From Planctomycetota bacterium (GTDB lineage Bacteria; Planctomycetota; Planctomycetia; Planctomycetales; Planctomycetaceae): a stretch of DNA of 64,000 bases. This document shows positions 7,982 to 17,441 of the stretch, one piece after another (position 1 is the stretch's first letter; each line of letters opens with the position of its first letter). The DNA is taken from assembly GCA_018242525.1 (NCBI GenBank), contig JAFEBS010000006.1, forward strand, positions 1 to 64,000, in the 5' to 3' direction. The position numbers were made by a program, and so were the translations under genes. The notes below the pieces were generated by a model. It was not told the DNA's origin and did no database searches. It saw only the letters and a program-made list of their open reading frames with translations.

Positions 7982-8014
7982 CCACGGATGAAACACAGAT
8001 AAACACGGATAAAT
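7982..8014. repeat. Degenerate CACGGAT-type repeat
   Basis: CACGGATGAAACACAGATAA followed by ACACGGATAAA. The same motif with similar spacing recurs at 52731-52751, and a related CACGGAG form lies at 46574-46597. It is a short intergenic repeat with no coding role visible. Confidence 0.6.
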
Positions 8015-8160
8015 CAAGATCAGCCGAGTGCCATCGGCAATTCATGTTAAACAGTGAGCTGAGAATCCTGATTCTATGCTTGCGCAGTAACTTTTGTTCT
8101 GGTATTCACGATCAGTGAAATCCGTGCCATCCATGGTGAATAATCCGAGTTAGGAGCATC

Positions 8161-8207
8161 GTCTGCCAAATGGGGACAGACCAGGGTCAGACCCCATTTT
8201 GGCAGAC
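8161..8207. repeat. Inverted repeat between convergent icd and serine hydrolase genes
   Basis: Left arm GTCTGCCAAATGGGG (8161-8175) pairs with CCCCATTTTGGCAGAC (8192-8207), with a single bulged A. The loop holds the GGGTCAGACC phrase also present (as GGTCAGACC or GCGTCAGACC) in the repeats at 57061 and 14701. It lies 15 bases past the stop of the serine hydrolase gene and may double as its terminator. Confidence 0.6.
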
Positions 8208-8222
8208 AATGCCGCATTGTTG

Positions 8223-9527
8223 TCACAGCGTGACTTCATTGTCGGGCCATTTCTTGACGGCATCAGCGGCCTGATGGACCAGTGGGTCGATCAACTTCGA
8301 CGGCCGCTCCCCCCTGGCATTCGCATCGGTATTGAACAGGACGGCCCAGTTGAGTCGGTCGTGTCGACGGACCAGCAGCGTGGATGTCCCGGCGATCAAT
8401 CCAGAGTGAAACGTGTTGATCACGCCCTCCCCGACCGACCGTACCATCCACCCGCAGCCATAATACGAGTCTTTGGGTTTCCCGTCGGCTTCGTGCCCGG
8501 CCGCTCCCTCAGGCCGGGACCACATGGCCGTGATTGATGCGGGCTTCAGCACCTTCGATTTGCCGGGATCATCGAATGCGGATGCGAATCGCACCAGGTC
8601 GATCGCCGAACCGACCCAGCCGCCGTGGGCCTCATACGCCTCGATGTTCTCGGCACCATAAACCTGTGGGACTTTGTCCCCCAATCTGGAACCATTGATG
8701 GCGACGTTTTCGCGGTGCTCGGAATCGTAATACCGGACTTCGTCCTGATCGAGATCGTCCTTCCAGGCGCGACCCAGATGCATCCGTGTGATCCCGATGG
8801 GACTGAGCACGTGCTGCTTGACGTAGGCTTCGTACGGCTGTTTCGTTACGTGTTCGATTAATCGGCCGAGCAGCAGGAAATCGACATTGTAGTATGCATA
8901 CCGGGTTCCCGGATCAAAATCCAATGGCAGCGTTAACGTGTAGCGGATCACGTCGGCAGGGTTCGCCGGCAGTGGCTTGTTGACCACGCGAGCAACGTCC
9001 TGCACCCGACCGATTGGATCGAAGGACTTCTCACGATCCCAACCGGCGGTATGCTGCAACAGTTGCCGGACCGTAATTGTTCTCAAGCGGGGATCGTGCT
9101 TCTCAGGCAACCAGTCTTCGGCGGGCAGAATGTCGAAGACACGGTCGTCCAGGTGGAATCCGGACTGCTCCACCTGCTGCATCACGGCGACCGCCGTGAT
9201 CGGTTTCGAGATACTGGCCAGTCGAAACAACGAATCCGGCTGGACCGGTCGTTTTGTCTGGGTGTCAGCGTCGCCAAATCCACGGGCATAAACCAATCGC
9301 GAATCGCGCGTGACGGCCAGGGCGGCGCCTGGCAAGTTGTGCTTCGTCAGAAACTCGATCATCAGGGTATCGAACGGTGCCATGTCGGGATTGGGGATGC
9401 CAGTCACCTGGTGTGAAACGTTGGATTCGGCACCGGCAAATGGAGCCGTCAGTAACCCCGCAGCCAGAGCCCCCGCACCCGCCAGGATCGTCTGCGTGGC
9501 CGTTCTTCGAGAGACATCAATCGGCAT
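8223..9527 (-). CDS. Exported serine hydrolase, beta-lactamase class C family
   Basis: 434 residues. It starts with a Tat-type signal (SRRTATQ, then a hydrophobic stretch to about residue 33). The beta-lactamase/transpeptidase-like fold is shown by the nucleophile motif S105-I-S-K108, the Y212-Y-N214 motif and, near the C-terminus, FHSGLIAGT in the position of the KTG triad (HSG variant). Members of this family are esterases, D-amino-acid peptidases or beta-lactamases, and the motifs do not decide the substrate. It acts in the periplasm. Its start is three bases from the stop of lpxK on the same strand, so the two are probably co-transcribed, with lpxK first. Confidence 0.85.
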   Translation of the reverse strand: MPIDVSRRTATQTILAGAGALAAGLLTAPFAGAESNVSHQVTGIPNPDMAPFDTLMIEFLTKHNLPGAALAVTRDSRLVYARGFGDADTQTKRPVQPDSLFRLASISKPITAVAVMQQVEQSGFHLDDRVFDILPAEDWLPEKHDPRLRTITVRQLLQHTAGWDREKSFDPIGRVQDVARVVNKPLPANPADVIRYTLTLPLDFDPGTRYAYYNVDFLLLGRLIEHVTKQPYEAYVKQHVLSPIGITRMHLGRAWKDDLDQDEVRYYDSEHRENVAINGSRLGDKVPQVYGAENIEAYEAHGGWVGSAIDLVRFASAFDDPGKSKVLKPASITAMWSRPEGAAGHEADGKPKDSYYGCGWMVRSVGEGVINTFHSGLIAGTSTLLVRRHDRLNWAVLFNTDANARGERPSKLIDPLVHQAADAVKKWPDNEVTL

Positions 9528-9530
9528 GGG

Positions 9531-10616
9531 TCAACCTTTCTGTTTTCGACTCGCGTCAACAATTCCCCGCAGGCGGCTGATCAATAGCTCTTCGCCCTGT
9601 AAGAACTGAACACCAATCTCAACGGCAAACAAGGGAGGACCGGTCCAGACGGCGGAGGAAATCTTGACCAGATCTTTGAGCGTCGTCAGCACGATCTCGC
9701 TGGAGTTCTTCCGTGCCATGGTCGCCAGTTCCGTCAAATCATCCGCAGTATAATGATGATGATCGGGAAAGACTCGCAAATCGGCGGCGACCTGCAGCGA
9801 CGACAGAGTCCGACGGAATCCATCCGGGTTGCCAATTCCGCAAAACGCACCGGCATTTTTTCCTGCCACAGATTCCAGAGTCCGTTGGCTTCCATCCAGT
9901 CCGGTCAGACGGTGGGGCCGGAAGGCAACCTCGACGCAGTCGCCGTTCTTTGCGTGCAGTCCCAGTTCATTCCGCAGACACTGCCTGTCAGATTCCGGAC
10001 ACTGATCGGCGCGGGTCATGATCACCAGGCTGGCACGCCTCAGCCCACTGCGCGACTCACGCAGTAATCCCCGAGGAAGGACTCGACCAAATCCCCAGGG
10101 TTGCAACGCGTCCACCAGGACCAGATCCAGATCTCGATGCAGGCGTCGATGTTGGAAACCGTCGTCCAGGATCAGCACATTGCAATCAGATTCATCCACC
10201 AGGCGACGGGCCGAGCTGACCCGGTCGCGCTGCTGCAGATGCGGTACACCCGGACACAACCGGTCCAGCACCCGTTTCTCGTCGTTTCCGGGCGTTTCCG
10301 ATCCGGCCTGTGTATCGGCCAGCGCCCGATATCCCCGACTGAGCAGCCCGGGTCGGCAGCCGTGAATCAGCAGCCAGTTCGCCAGCCACGCGGCGATCGG
10401 AGTCTTGCCCGTTCCGCCCGTCGTGAGATTCCCCAGACTGATGACCGGAACCGTCGCGTGGTAAATCGTCAGCCATCGTTGGTCATACGCCAGATTACGC
10501 AACGCCATGACGGCGGAATATCCACCGGATGCCACGGACAAAGCGCCTCGCAGCAGCCTGGCTCCGACGTCACGTCGTCGTCCCGAGAGCAGGTCATGCA
10601 ACGCAGCTTCGTCCAT
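9531..10616 (-). CDS. lpxK: Tetraacyldisaccharide 4'-kinase
   Basis: 361 residues from the ATG at 10616, which has AAGGA eleven bases upstream. An ATG at 10718 would add an Arg-rich 34-residue extension not typical of the family. LpxK phosphorylates the lipid A precursor disaccharide at the 4' position, at the inner membrane. Walker A is GNLTTGGTGKTP (residues 62-73) and the family signature ILDDGFQHRRLHRDLDLV follows at about 150. The N-terminal 45 residues form the expected membrane-associated helix. Its presence is direct evidence for lipid A synthesis, hence an LPS-bearing outer membrane. Confidence 0.9.
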   Translation of the reverse strand: MDEAALHDLLSGRRRDVGARLLRGALSVASGGYSAVMALRNLAYDQRWLTIYHATVPVISLGNLTTGGTGKTPIAAWLANWLLIHGCRPGLLSRGYRALADTQAGSETPGNDEKRVLDRLCPGVPHLQQRDRVSSARRLVDESDCNVLILDDGFQHRRLHRDLDLVLVDALQPWGFGRVLPRGLLRESRSGLRRASLVIMTRADQCPESDRQCLRNELGLHAKNGDCVEVAFRPHRLTGLDGSQRTLESVAGKNAGAFCGIGNPDGFRRTLSSLQVAADLRVFPDHHHYTADDLTELATMARKNSSEIVLTTLKDLVKISSAVWTGPPLFAVEIGVQFLQGEELLISRLRGIVDASRKQKG

Positions 10617-10783
10617 GCAGCAACGGATCCTTCGCCTGTTGATTCGACGACCAGAGTGAGACATCGACGCGACATCCCGCCAGCGCCGATCATAGCCGCA
10701 GATCGATGGACCAGCCATCCCACGTCAGGCGAGTCTTCTCATCCGACGATCAGCCTCAATCAGCAGACGGTTGAATGGGGAAA

Positions 10784-12799
10784 TCACTGACTGCTCCTCA
10801 CAATCCCAAGTTTTTTCATCCGGCTGCGCAACGTGTTTGGATGCATCTCCAGGATTCGAGCGGCTCCGCGAGGACCATCAATCACCCAATTCGTTTCCGC
10901 AAGAACTGCCAGAATGTGGTTCCGTTCATTCGACGACAGGCTTTCCAACTCGCCGTCACGCTGGCGGGAGTCGCTGGAGCCTGCTGACGACTCACTCGAT
11001 CGCTGGACGCCGGTGAGAGTTTCGGGTGGGTCTTCCTCGAGCACGGCCGAAAACACCTTGGGATCGATCTCCAACGTGGGCCCCGTCGACAGGATGATCG
11101 CCCGTTCCAGGACGTTTTCCAGTTCCCGGACGTTGCCCGGCCAGGTATAGCTGCACAGTCGCTCCATCGTTTCGTGACCGATCGAATCGATGCGAATCCC
11201 GACACGGGCGGAAAACTTCCCCACCAGGAATTGAACCAGCAACGGGATGTCGCCGGCGCGGCTTCGCAACGGTGGCAGGGACACCGGGAAAACATTCAGT
11301 CGGTAATACAGGTCCTCACGGAATTTCCCTTCGGTGATGGCCTTCTGCAAATCGCGGTTGGTGGCAGAGATGACTCGCACATCGACCTTGATCGACTCGG
11401 TGCCACCCACACGTTCAAATTCCCGTTCCTGCAGGACTCGCAACAGTTTGACCTGCACTTCCATCGGGACCTCGCCGATTTCGTCCAGGAAGATCGTGCC
11501 GCCGTTCGCCAGTTCGAAGCGTCCGATCCGCTGGGTGATGGCTCCGGAAAACGCCCCCTTTTCGTGGCCGAACAGTTCGGATTCCACCAGGCTGCTGGGC
11601 AGGGCGGCGCAATTCAGTTTGATCAACGGCTTGTCACGACGCCGACTGATCGAATGGATCGCGCGGGCGATCAGTTCCTTCCCGGTACCGGTTTCGCCGG
11701 TGATCAACACCGTGGCGTCCGTCTTGGCGACGCGATTCACCTTTTCGAGCGTTTCCAGGACGGCGGGACTTTGACCGATGATCTCATCGAAGTTGTGAAC
11801 CGACTTGATTTCTTCCTGCAGGTACAGGTTTTGAGCAGTCAGGCGGGTTCGTTCCTGTTCCGCCAGGATGCGGTCCGTAATGTCGACAAACATCGTTCGC
11901 GTATATTTGCCGCCAGGCTCGGGCTTCGACCACCACTGAATCCAGATCGGCTTGCCGTTGTCTTTGCGACGCAACTCCATCGTGACGCCGCTGGTGTCGG
12001 TACCACGTCCAACCGATGCGAACGCCTCGTGAAACCGGCGTTGTGCATCCGGCGTCTCGGGGATGAACGATTTTCCAATCGTCCCCGGAACTTCTTCCGG
12101 TCGGATCCCCAGGATCCGGACCGCGGCTCGATTGGCACTGATGAAACGCGATTCCATGTCTTCCTTGACGTACGCAATCGGCGCTTCTTCGTACAGATCC
12201 CGGAATCGCTGTTCGCTGTCTCGCAGTTCCTGCTCCAGGCGCAGCCGAGCCAATTCGGCAGCGGCACGCCCGGCGAAGATGCGGAAAATCAGCAGCTTTC
12301 GCGGCTCTTCCGGCATGGGCCGATCGTCAAACACGGCCAGGTGACCAAGGATTCTGCCGTCGCCGTCGGACAGGGGAACCCCCAGATAACTTTCGATGTT
12401 CCACTCGATCAACTGCGTGTCTTCGGGGAATTTCCGCCAGACGTCGACGGGATGGTGGCACAAGCCGCCCCACACCACGTCTTCGCAGGGCGTTCCGGCC
12501 AGATCCCATTCCACATTCTCGGCAATCCGGTCGCGCGTCCAGTAGGCGATGGTGCGGGCCCGAGTCTGCGTCGTGGCGTCTGCAAACTCAGCGACAAATG
12601 CATAGCGCACCCCGACGGCGTTGGCCAGGTGACGAACCAGCGTTCGAAAGAATTCCACGCCAGTACTGTGAGCGGTTCCCTCGACAATTGCCCGCAACGC
12701 TTCGAACTCATCAGTGGCGATGGCCAGCGAGTTTCCGATCGATTCGGGCGCGACGTTCGTCCCGTCAATCGAGGCTTGGGAATCTGGCGTGGGGTCCAT
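10784..12799 (-). CDS. Sigma-54-dependent activator with GAF and PAS sensor domains
   Basis: 671 residues: GAF domain (about 35-190), PAS domain (about 195-315), sigma-54 activator AAA+ domain (about 338-565) and a C-terminal Fis-type helix-turn-helix (about 625-670). Walker A is GETGTGKE (368-375), the sigma-54 contact loop is GAFSGA (415-420, usual form GAFTGA), and Walker B is IFLDEIGE. It would open sigma-54 promoters in response to a ligand or redox signal bound by GAF or PAS. No receiver domain and no kinase lie nearby, so it is FhlA/NorR-like rather than a two-component regulator. The target is unknown. It lies 167 bases upstream of lpxK on the same strand. Confidence 0.9.
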   Translation of the reverse strand: MDPTPDSQASIDGTNVAPESIGNSLAIATDEFEALRAIVEGTAHSTGVEFFRTLVRHLANAVGVRYAFVAEFADATTQTRARTIAYWTRDRIAENVEWDLAGTPCEDVVWGGLCHHPVDVWRKFPEDTQLIEWNIESYLGVPLSDGDGRILGHLAVFDDRPMPEEPRKLLIFRIFAGRAAAELARLRLEQELRDSEQRFRDLYEEAPIAYVKEDMESRFISANRAAVRILGIRPEEVPGTIGKSFIPETPDAQRRFHEAFASVGRGTDTSGVTMELRRKDNGKPIWIQWWSKPEPGGKYTRTMFVDITDRILAEQERTRLTAQNLYLQEEIKSVHNFDEIIGQSPAVLETLEKVNRVAKTDATVLITGETGTGKELIARAIHSISRRRDKPLIKLNCAALPSSLVESELFGHEKGAFSGAITQRIGRFELANGGTIFLDEIGEVPMEVQVKLLRVLQEREFERVGGTESIKVDVRVISATNRDLQKAITEGKFREDLYYRLNVFPVSLPPLRSRAGDIPLLVQFLVGKFSARVGIRIDSIGHETMERLCSYTWPGNVRELENVLERAIILSTGPTLEIDPKVFSAVLEEDPPETLTGVQRSSESSAGSSDSRQRDGELESLSSNERNHILAVLAETNWVIDGPRGAARILEMHPNTLRSRMKKLGIVRSSQ

Positions 12800-13167
12800 C
12801 GATCAGCGGCTCAAGTTCGAGGAAATCCATGCTGAGCCGGCGACGCAAGTCCCCCGGTTCGTCGGGCGTCCGCCCGGTTCGAGTTTCACGCGGCCAATCC
12901 TACCCATTTTTGAAGGGAAATCGTAACCAAGCTCAATGGCGACCAATGGCGACGCATCCAAGTGGGACAAATCGATCCCACATGCAGGCACGCGATTCCT
13001 GATGGCCGAACACGGCCGCCGACAGTCCCTGATGTCGATCGAATCAATCCTGCATGGAGAAAATCATGATTCGTTGCCCCTCTCTGCCCCTCCGGTCGAG
13101 GTTGACACCATCCGCTCATCGCAGTAATGTTGTCGATGTCAACATTCGATCGATCGAGGGGCTCATC
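12800..13167. other. Divergent promoter region, no gene seen
   Basis: 368 bases between the start of the sigma-54 activator (minus) and the membrane protein (plus). Short frames occur, but none is convincing. I found no clear TGGCAC-N5-TTGC sigma-54 promoter. Confidence 0.4.
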
Positions 13168-13638
13168 ATGCAATCTGCGACAACTGTACGGACCGGCGAA
13201 CTCCTGATGGCGGCCGAAAAGTCCAGTCACCGCAAATCCAGCGTTCTGTTCAGTGTCGTCGTCGGCGTGTTGATGTCGGTGCTGGGAGCAGTGCCCGCGG
13301 CGATTCTGGTCGCGTCGGTTTATGGATTCCCGATGATCATGGTGGGCTGGGTGAGTGGACCTGAATTGATCGCGACCCGGGGGATTGGGGATTTCGTGTA
13401 TCGATTCCCCAGGTTCGCATATGGCATTTCTCTCATGGTATTTGTGTATGGGATCCTGGGTGGATATATCATTCTGGCGACGGCGGGTGGGATTGGAGGC
13501 TGGCTGACCCACCCGAAAGGCGAGTTTAACTTTCGCCAGGTGTTGCGTTCGAATCTGGCGGTCGCTGTGGTGGTGGACCTGTTGTACGCAATTGTGGTGG
13601 CGACGCTGGACCCGATCGGCTTGTTCTGGCGTCAATGA
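13168..13638 (+). CDS. Small integral membrane protein
   Basis: 156 residues from the ATG at 13168, preceded by a GAGGGG site at a normal distance. Three or four hydrophobic segments are visible: about 27-55, 85-110 (ISLMVFVYGILGGYIILATA) and 130-150. A short hydrophilic loop carries THPKGEFNFRQV. No catalytic motif or family is recognised. It is convergent with the amidohydrolase gene at 13651, with only 12 bases between stops. Confidence 0.65.
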   Translation: MQSATTVRTGELLMAAEKSSHRKSSVLFSVVVGVLMSVLGAVPAAILVASVYGFPMIMVGWVSGPELIATRGIGDFVYRFPRFAYGISLMVFVYGILGGYIILATAGGIGGWLTHPKGEFNFRQVLRSNLAVAVVVDLLYAIVVATLDPIGLFWRQ

Positions 13639-13650
13639 GGATTGTGATGA

Positions 13651-14529
13651 TCAGATCGAGGTCGTATCTCGCGACCGCGGATGATCCAGCAGTTGACCAC
13701 TGTGCAACTGGCCGCTCATAGCCGCAGGCCTCCAGGGTGCCGGGGCATCAAAACAGGCGGGGTCCATCTTCATTTCGGTCAGCAGGACACCAGCCTGATG
13801 GACTGGCAGGCGGCCGACGATTTCGCCATCCGGTTGTACCGCGAAGCTGCCCCAGCAGGACGGTCTGGTGGTACTGTTGTTGGCACTGACCCAGAAATGG
13901 TTTTCTGCTGCCCGGCACTGCATGGTCGCCGGGACGATGGTCTTCCAGATGTTATATTTGGGGTCCACCGCCACTGTTTTGCGGGCATTGTGGAACGACT
14001 GAAACAGGACCTCGACGCCCAACTGCTGATAACCCCGATATAGTTCGGGAAACCGGTAGTCGTAACAGATCGCCACGCCGCAGGTCATCCCCTTGACTTT
14101 GAACGTGACAAACCGGTCGCCCGGCGTGTAGTGGCACAAATCCAGGGTCGGCTTCTTCCCCGCTTCGCCGGTACAGAATCGCTTGTCGTACCGATCGGCA
14201 ATCTGTCCCTTCGGATTGATGACATAAATACAATTATGAGGCTTATGCTGGTCGTCCAGTCGATGCGTGGATCCGAGCAGTACCCAGACCTTCTGTTTCT
14301 TCGCCGCCGCCATCACATCGCGCGTGGCAACGGTCAACTCGTCCCAATTCAAGTCCGCGATCCCCGGCAGGTCGACTCCCGCATACCCGGACAGGGCACA
14401 TTCGGAGAAATGAACCACATCTGCCTGCTCCCCGGCTGCTTCTTCAATCTGTTTCAGCACCCAGCGGCGATTGTGTTCAATGCGACCTTCCACTGAAAAC
14501 TGGCACGTGGCCACTCGAATCGACTTCAT
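13651..14529 (-). CDS. Carbon-nitrogen hydrolase (nitrilase superfamily)
   Basis: 292 residues from the ATG at 14529 (AAGGG nine bases upstream). The superfamily triad is visible as E43 (FSECALSGY), K116 (RYDKRF) and C155 (GVAICYDYRFPE). Such enzymes hydrolyse amides or nitriles through a cysteine thioester; likely substrates are N-carbamoyl compounds or omega-amides, but none is indicated. There is no signal peptide, so it is cytoplasmic. It is a monocistronic gene with no metabolic partner nearby. Confidence 0.85.
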   Translation of the reverse strand: MKSIRVATCQFSVEGRIEHNRRWVLKQIEEAAGEQADVVHFSECALSGYAGVDLPGIADLNWDELTVATRDVMAAAKKQKVWVLLGSTHRLDDQHKPHNCIYVINPKGQIADRYDKRFCTGEAGKKPTLDLCHYTPGDRFVTFKVKGMTCGVAICYDYRFPELYRGYQQLGVEVLFQSFHNARKTVAVDPKYNIWKTIVPATMQCRAAENHFWVSANNSTTRPSCWGSFAVQPDGEIVGRLPVHQAGVLLTEMKMDPACFDAPAPWRPAAMSGQLHSGQLLDHPRSRDTTSI

Positions 14530-14700
14530 GACGTAACCCTTGCTGAGAGCAGACCGGAATCCGCTGCAGTTTAGCACCGATTCGAACGACTTGCTGCCCT
14601 GGCAAACGTCACGCGAATTCAGCTTGAGTTCAGTTCGGTTGTTCGCGAGCAGATCTGCTTGTCATTCGTCGTCACGAACGTCGATAATCAGTCTGCAACA

Positions 14701-14792
14701 TTGGCGTTGCCCACCCAATGGCGTCAGACCCCTGCCACAGGATCTGATGTCAGCAGAAACCCAATTGGGAGGCAGCCCCCTTTGTCCATGCC
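14701..14792. repeat. Dispersed palindromic repeat (copy related to 57061)
   Basis: Contains GCCCACCCAATG, a GCGTCAGACC phrase, GCCACAGG-ATCTGAT and GGCAGCCCCC, in the same order and spacing as the fuller copy at 57061-57163. The outer arms have decayed here. It lies just upstream of the gene at 14822, and reading that gene from an earlier start (14540) would translate this repeat. Confidence 0.65.
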
Positions 14793-14821
14793 CGGCAACA
14801 TCCACAGAGGACTCGTGCATC

Positions 14822-15367
14822 ATGGGTCGAAACTCGGTTTGCTACTGCGTGGGCGCGGTTCTCTTGGCCACAATCATGTTCAGTGCTGTTCACGGACAGG
14901 ACGCGGCCCTCACTGGAACTCCCTGCCGGGCGAACACAAATGCCGCGGTGGCGGCCTTCAAAAACGGGGACCATGAGACCGCGCTGGAACAAGTGAATCA
15001 GGGGCTGATTCAATGTCCCGGGAATACGACGCTGGTCCAGTTGCGCGGTTTGATCTTGTTCGCCCGGGAGGAATACCACGAGGCGTCGTTGGCGGTTCAT
15101 AAAGTGATGGGTGCAGGAACCGGGTGGAATTGGGCGACAGTCCACGGGATGTATCCTGATGCTGACACCTATACCAGGCATCTGCGAGCACTGGAGGCCT
15201 ACACCAAAAAGCATCCTGACGATGGACCTGCCCGGTTTCTGCAGGCCTACCATTACATGGTCATCGGCGCCCCGAAAGCTGCGGCCAGAGAATTGGAAAT
15301 GGTGATCCGCCTGGAAATCAACGATCCGATCGCCGCCGACCTGCTCAAGAAGATGCGTCAGCTCTAA
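14822..15367 (+). CDS. Secreted TPR-like protein
   Basis: 181 residues from the ATG at 14822, with GAGGA nine bases upstream. Residues 1-25 form a signal peptide (VGAVLLATIMFSAVHGQ). The mature part has tetratricopeptide-like helix pairs: about 38-75 (AVAAFKNGDHETALEQVNQG), 76-100, and 140-175 ending in AADLLKKM. Such repeats bind proteins, and the partner is unknown. I rejected the 94-residue upstream extension because it crosses a repeat. It is followed 121 bases later by a PQQ-propeller protein on the same strand. Confidence 0.7.
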   Translation: MGRNSVCYCVGAVLLATIMFSAVHGQDAALTGTPCRANTNAAVAAFKNGDHETALEQVNQGLIQCPGNTTLVQLRGLILFAREEYHEASLAVHKVMGAGTGWNWATVHGMYPDADTYTRHLRALEAYTKKHPDDGPARFLQAYHYMVIGAPKAAARELEMVIRLEINDPIAADLLKKMRQL

Positions 15368-15488
15368 CAACCTGGAGTGCCGCGACTGGAGGGAGTGTTC
15401 CAAGTTTGTGAATTGACGATCGGGGTGACTCCGGGCACACTGAGCAGCCTCTGCTGATGCATTCTCCCGCCTCCGAGGAACCGTTGTC

Positions 15489-16787
15489 ATGTTGCTTGTT
15501 CTGCGTCGTTCTGCGCTGGTTGCTCTGGCGTTGTCCCTGTGCGGTCCAGTCATGGCTGACAACTGGCCCGGTTGGCGTGGACCGACCGGAAACGGGATCA
15601 GCACCGAGGTCAATCTGCCGACCGAATGGAGCCCCACGAAGAACGTCGCCTGGAAACTGCCATTGCCCGGTCCGGCCGGGTCGACACCCGTCGTCTGGGG
15701 GGATCATATTTTCTTAACCTCGGTCAATGACCAGGGTGATCTGCTGTTAATTGCGGTCAATACCAGCGGCAAGCAGTTGTGGCAGCAGGTCGTGGCAACA
15801 GGCAACATGAAGGCGCGCGGTGACGAAGGGAATTCGGCGTCCCCTTCACCCGTCACTGACGGCAAGCACGTCTGGACTTTCATGGGTGAGGGAACTCTGG
15901 CTTGTTACACCGTCGATGGCCAGAAAGTCTGGAAAATCAACCTGCAGGATCGGTATGGCAAGTTTCAGATTCAGTTTGGCATGAGTTCCACGCCGGTCCT
16001 GGACAACGGAGTTCTGTACCTGCAATTGATCCATGGTGACGGAAATGCCACCACCCGCGAGGCGTGTGTGATTGCCCTGGACGGTGCCAGCGGCAAGCAG
16101 ATCTGGAAGGTCGATCGCCCCAGTAACGCTCATTCCGAAAACGAACATTCCTATGCGTCGGCCATGCTGTATCAGGACGATCAGACCAGGCTGTTGCTCA
16201 CTCATGGAGCTGATTTCATTGTCGCCCATGATCTGAAGGATGGACACGAAGTCTGGCGTTGTGGAGGCCTGAACCGGAACGACGATCCTGCCCTGCGTTA
16301 CGATCCGACTCTGCGTTTTGTCGCTTCGCCCGTGGCCGTTCCCGGTTTGATCATCGCTCCGTCCGCCAAGGGACATCCGATCCTGGCGATCAAACCCGAT
16401 GGACATGGGGATATCACCAATGTCGCCGACAAGCATTACTGGACTTACAAGAAGACCCCCGACGTACCAACTCCGATTGTCGTCGAAGATCTGGCCTACC
16501 TGTGCATGGAGAACGGCAACCTGACGGTGCTGGAAGCCAGGACCGGCAAGGAAATCTATACTCAAGCGACACACCGCCAGCGGCACCGGGCCTCGCCCGT
16601 CTACGCCGACGGCAAGCTCTATCTGACCGCCCGCGACGGGAAAGTGAACGTGATTCAGGCGGGCCGCGAATTCAAGATCCTGGCCGAAAACGATCTGGGA
16701 GAAGATCAGTCCTCATCCCCGGCGATCTCGAACGGAACGATCTACATGCGAACGTTCGGTCACCTGTGGGCCATTCGGAAGCAATAG
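15489..16787 (+). CDS. Exported PQQ-like beta-propeller protein
   Basis: 432 residues with an N-terminal signal peptide (cleavage near residue 23, after VMA). The rest is a quinoprotein-type propeller: repeated WPGWRGP, LLIAVNTSGKQLWQQ, VIALDGASGKQIWK and TVLEARTGKEIYT blades, each with the Gly-Lys-x-x-W/Y turn. Planctomycetes encode many such proteins starting NWPGWRGPTGNGIS. They are assumed to be periplasmic scaffold or outer-membrane assembly proteins (BamB-like) rather than dehydrogenases, because the PQQ-site and Ca-site residues are not evident. Function unassigned. Confidence 0.8.
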   Translation: MLLVLRRSALVALALSLCGPVMADNWPGWRGPTGNGISTEVNLPTEWSPTKNVAWKLPLPGPAGSTPVVWGDHIFLTSVNDQGDLLLIAVNTSGKQLWQQVVATGNMKARGDEGNSASPSPVTDGKHVWTFMGEGTLACYTVDGQKVWKINLQDRYGKFQIQFGMSSTPVLDNGVLYLQLIHGDGNATTREACVIALDGASGKQIWKVDRPSNAHSENEHSYASAMLYQDDQTRLLLTHGADFIVAHDLKDGHEVWRCGGLNRNDDPALRYDPTLRFVASPVAVPGLIIAPSAKGHPILAIKPDGHGDITNVADKHYWTYKKTPDVPTPIVVEDLAYLCMENGNLTVLEARTGKEIYTQATHRQRHRASPVYADGKLYLTARDGKVNVIQAGREFKILAENDLGEDQSSSPAISNGTIYMRTFGHLWAIRKQ

Positions 16788-16835
16788 CCCGACACGCGCG
16801 AGGGGCCAGGTGCCGACGCACCTTCGAATTCAACC

Positions 16836-17348
16836 GTGTCTGCTGTCGGAACGATTGGCATGGCGTTTTCGCTGATGCTGGGTGTATTCCTTTCGACGGA
16901 TGAATCCGTTACAGCCAAAGATCGATTTGGGATGGCGATTCAAGTCTTTACACCCCTGGTCGGCATCGTGGGAACAATTCTGGGCTTTTACTTCGGGTCC
17001 AACGTGACAACCACCGATCCGTTGACGATTCTGGACGTCACCACTCCAACGTTGAAAGCAACCGCTGGCGATAAGCTGCCACTCACCATTCTTGTCCAAG
17101 GTGGCAAGGGGCCCTGGAATTACTCGCTCGACTTTGGCACGGCGGATGTTCCGAAAATCGAAAAGACGCAGAGTACTCCGTTCTTGCGAGAGAACGTGAC
17201 ATTGCCAAACGCGAACGCGGAGAAACATCTCGGTCTGGTAGTTACGGTGCGGGACGCGTCGGGGGCCACCGCACAGTGGTCTCGCAATCCCGAACAGTGG
17301 CTAACCATCGCTCCGCTTCCAACACCGCCAGTGCCGCCAAACCATTGA
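16836..17348 (+). CDS. Membrane-anchored protein with Ig-like domain, start uncertain
   Basis: 170 residues from a GTG at 16836, with an ATG at 16860 as alternative. Two hydrophobic segments (about 5-20 and 36-54, IQVFTPLVGIVGTILGFYFG) precede an extracellular beta-sandwich-like part (65-160) and a Pro-rich tail. No ribosome site is seen before either start, and the gene opens only 49 bases after the previous stop. It may therefore be the 3' part of a longer gene whose 5' end was lost. No family named. Confidence 0.5.
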   Translation: MSAVGTIGMAFSLMLGVFLSTDESVTAKDRFGMAIQVFTPLVGIVGTILGFYFGSNVTTTDPLTILDVTTPTLKATAGDKLPLTILVQGGKGPWNYSLDFGTADVPKIEKTQSTPFLRENVTLPNANAEKHLGLVVTVRDASGATAQWSRNPEQWLTIAPLPTPPVPPNH

Positions 17349-17382
17349 ACTGTTTAGCCTGGATTATTCATGGAGTTCCACA

Positions 17383-17401
17383 CCCGCGGCTTGCGGCTCA
17401 C
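17383..17401. repeat. Fragment of a palindromic repeat
   Basis: CCCGCGGCTTGCGGCTCAC matches, with small changes, one arm of the inverted repeat at 39827-39904. It lies between convergent genes. Confidence 0.5.
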
Positions 17402-17441
17402 AGGGTATGTGCCATTGGGCGCAACGCAGCTTCCCGTGGTA

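Noticed and set aside
11174..12835. A 553-codon open frame on the plus strand opposite the sigma-54 activator
   Set aside because: It is the antisense shadow of a gene with clear GAF, PAS and AAA+ motifs. It has no recognisable motif or ribosome site.
14540..14821. N-terminal extension of the TPR-like protein
   Set aside because: It runs through the repeat at 14701 and hides the signal peptide that begins at 14822.
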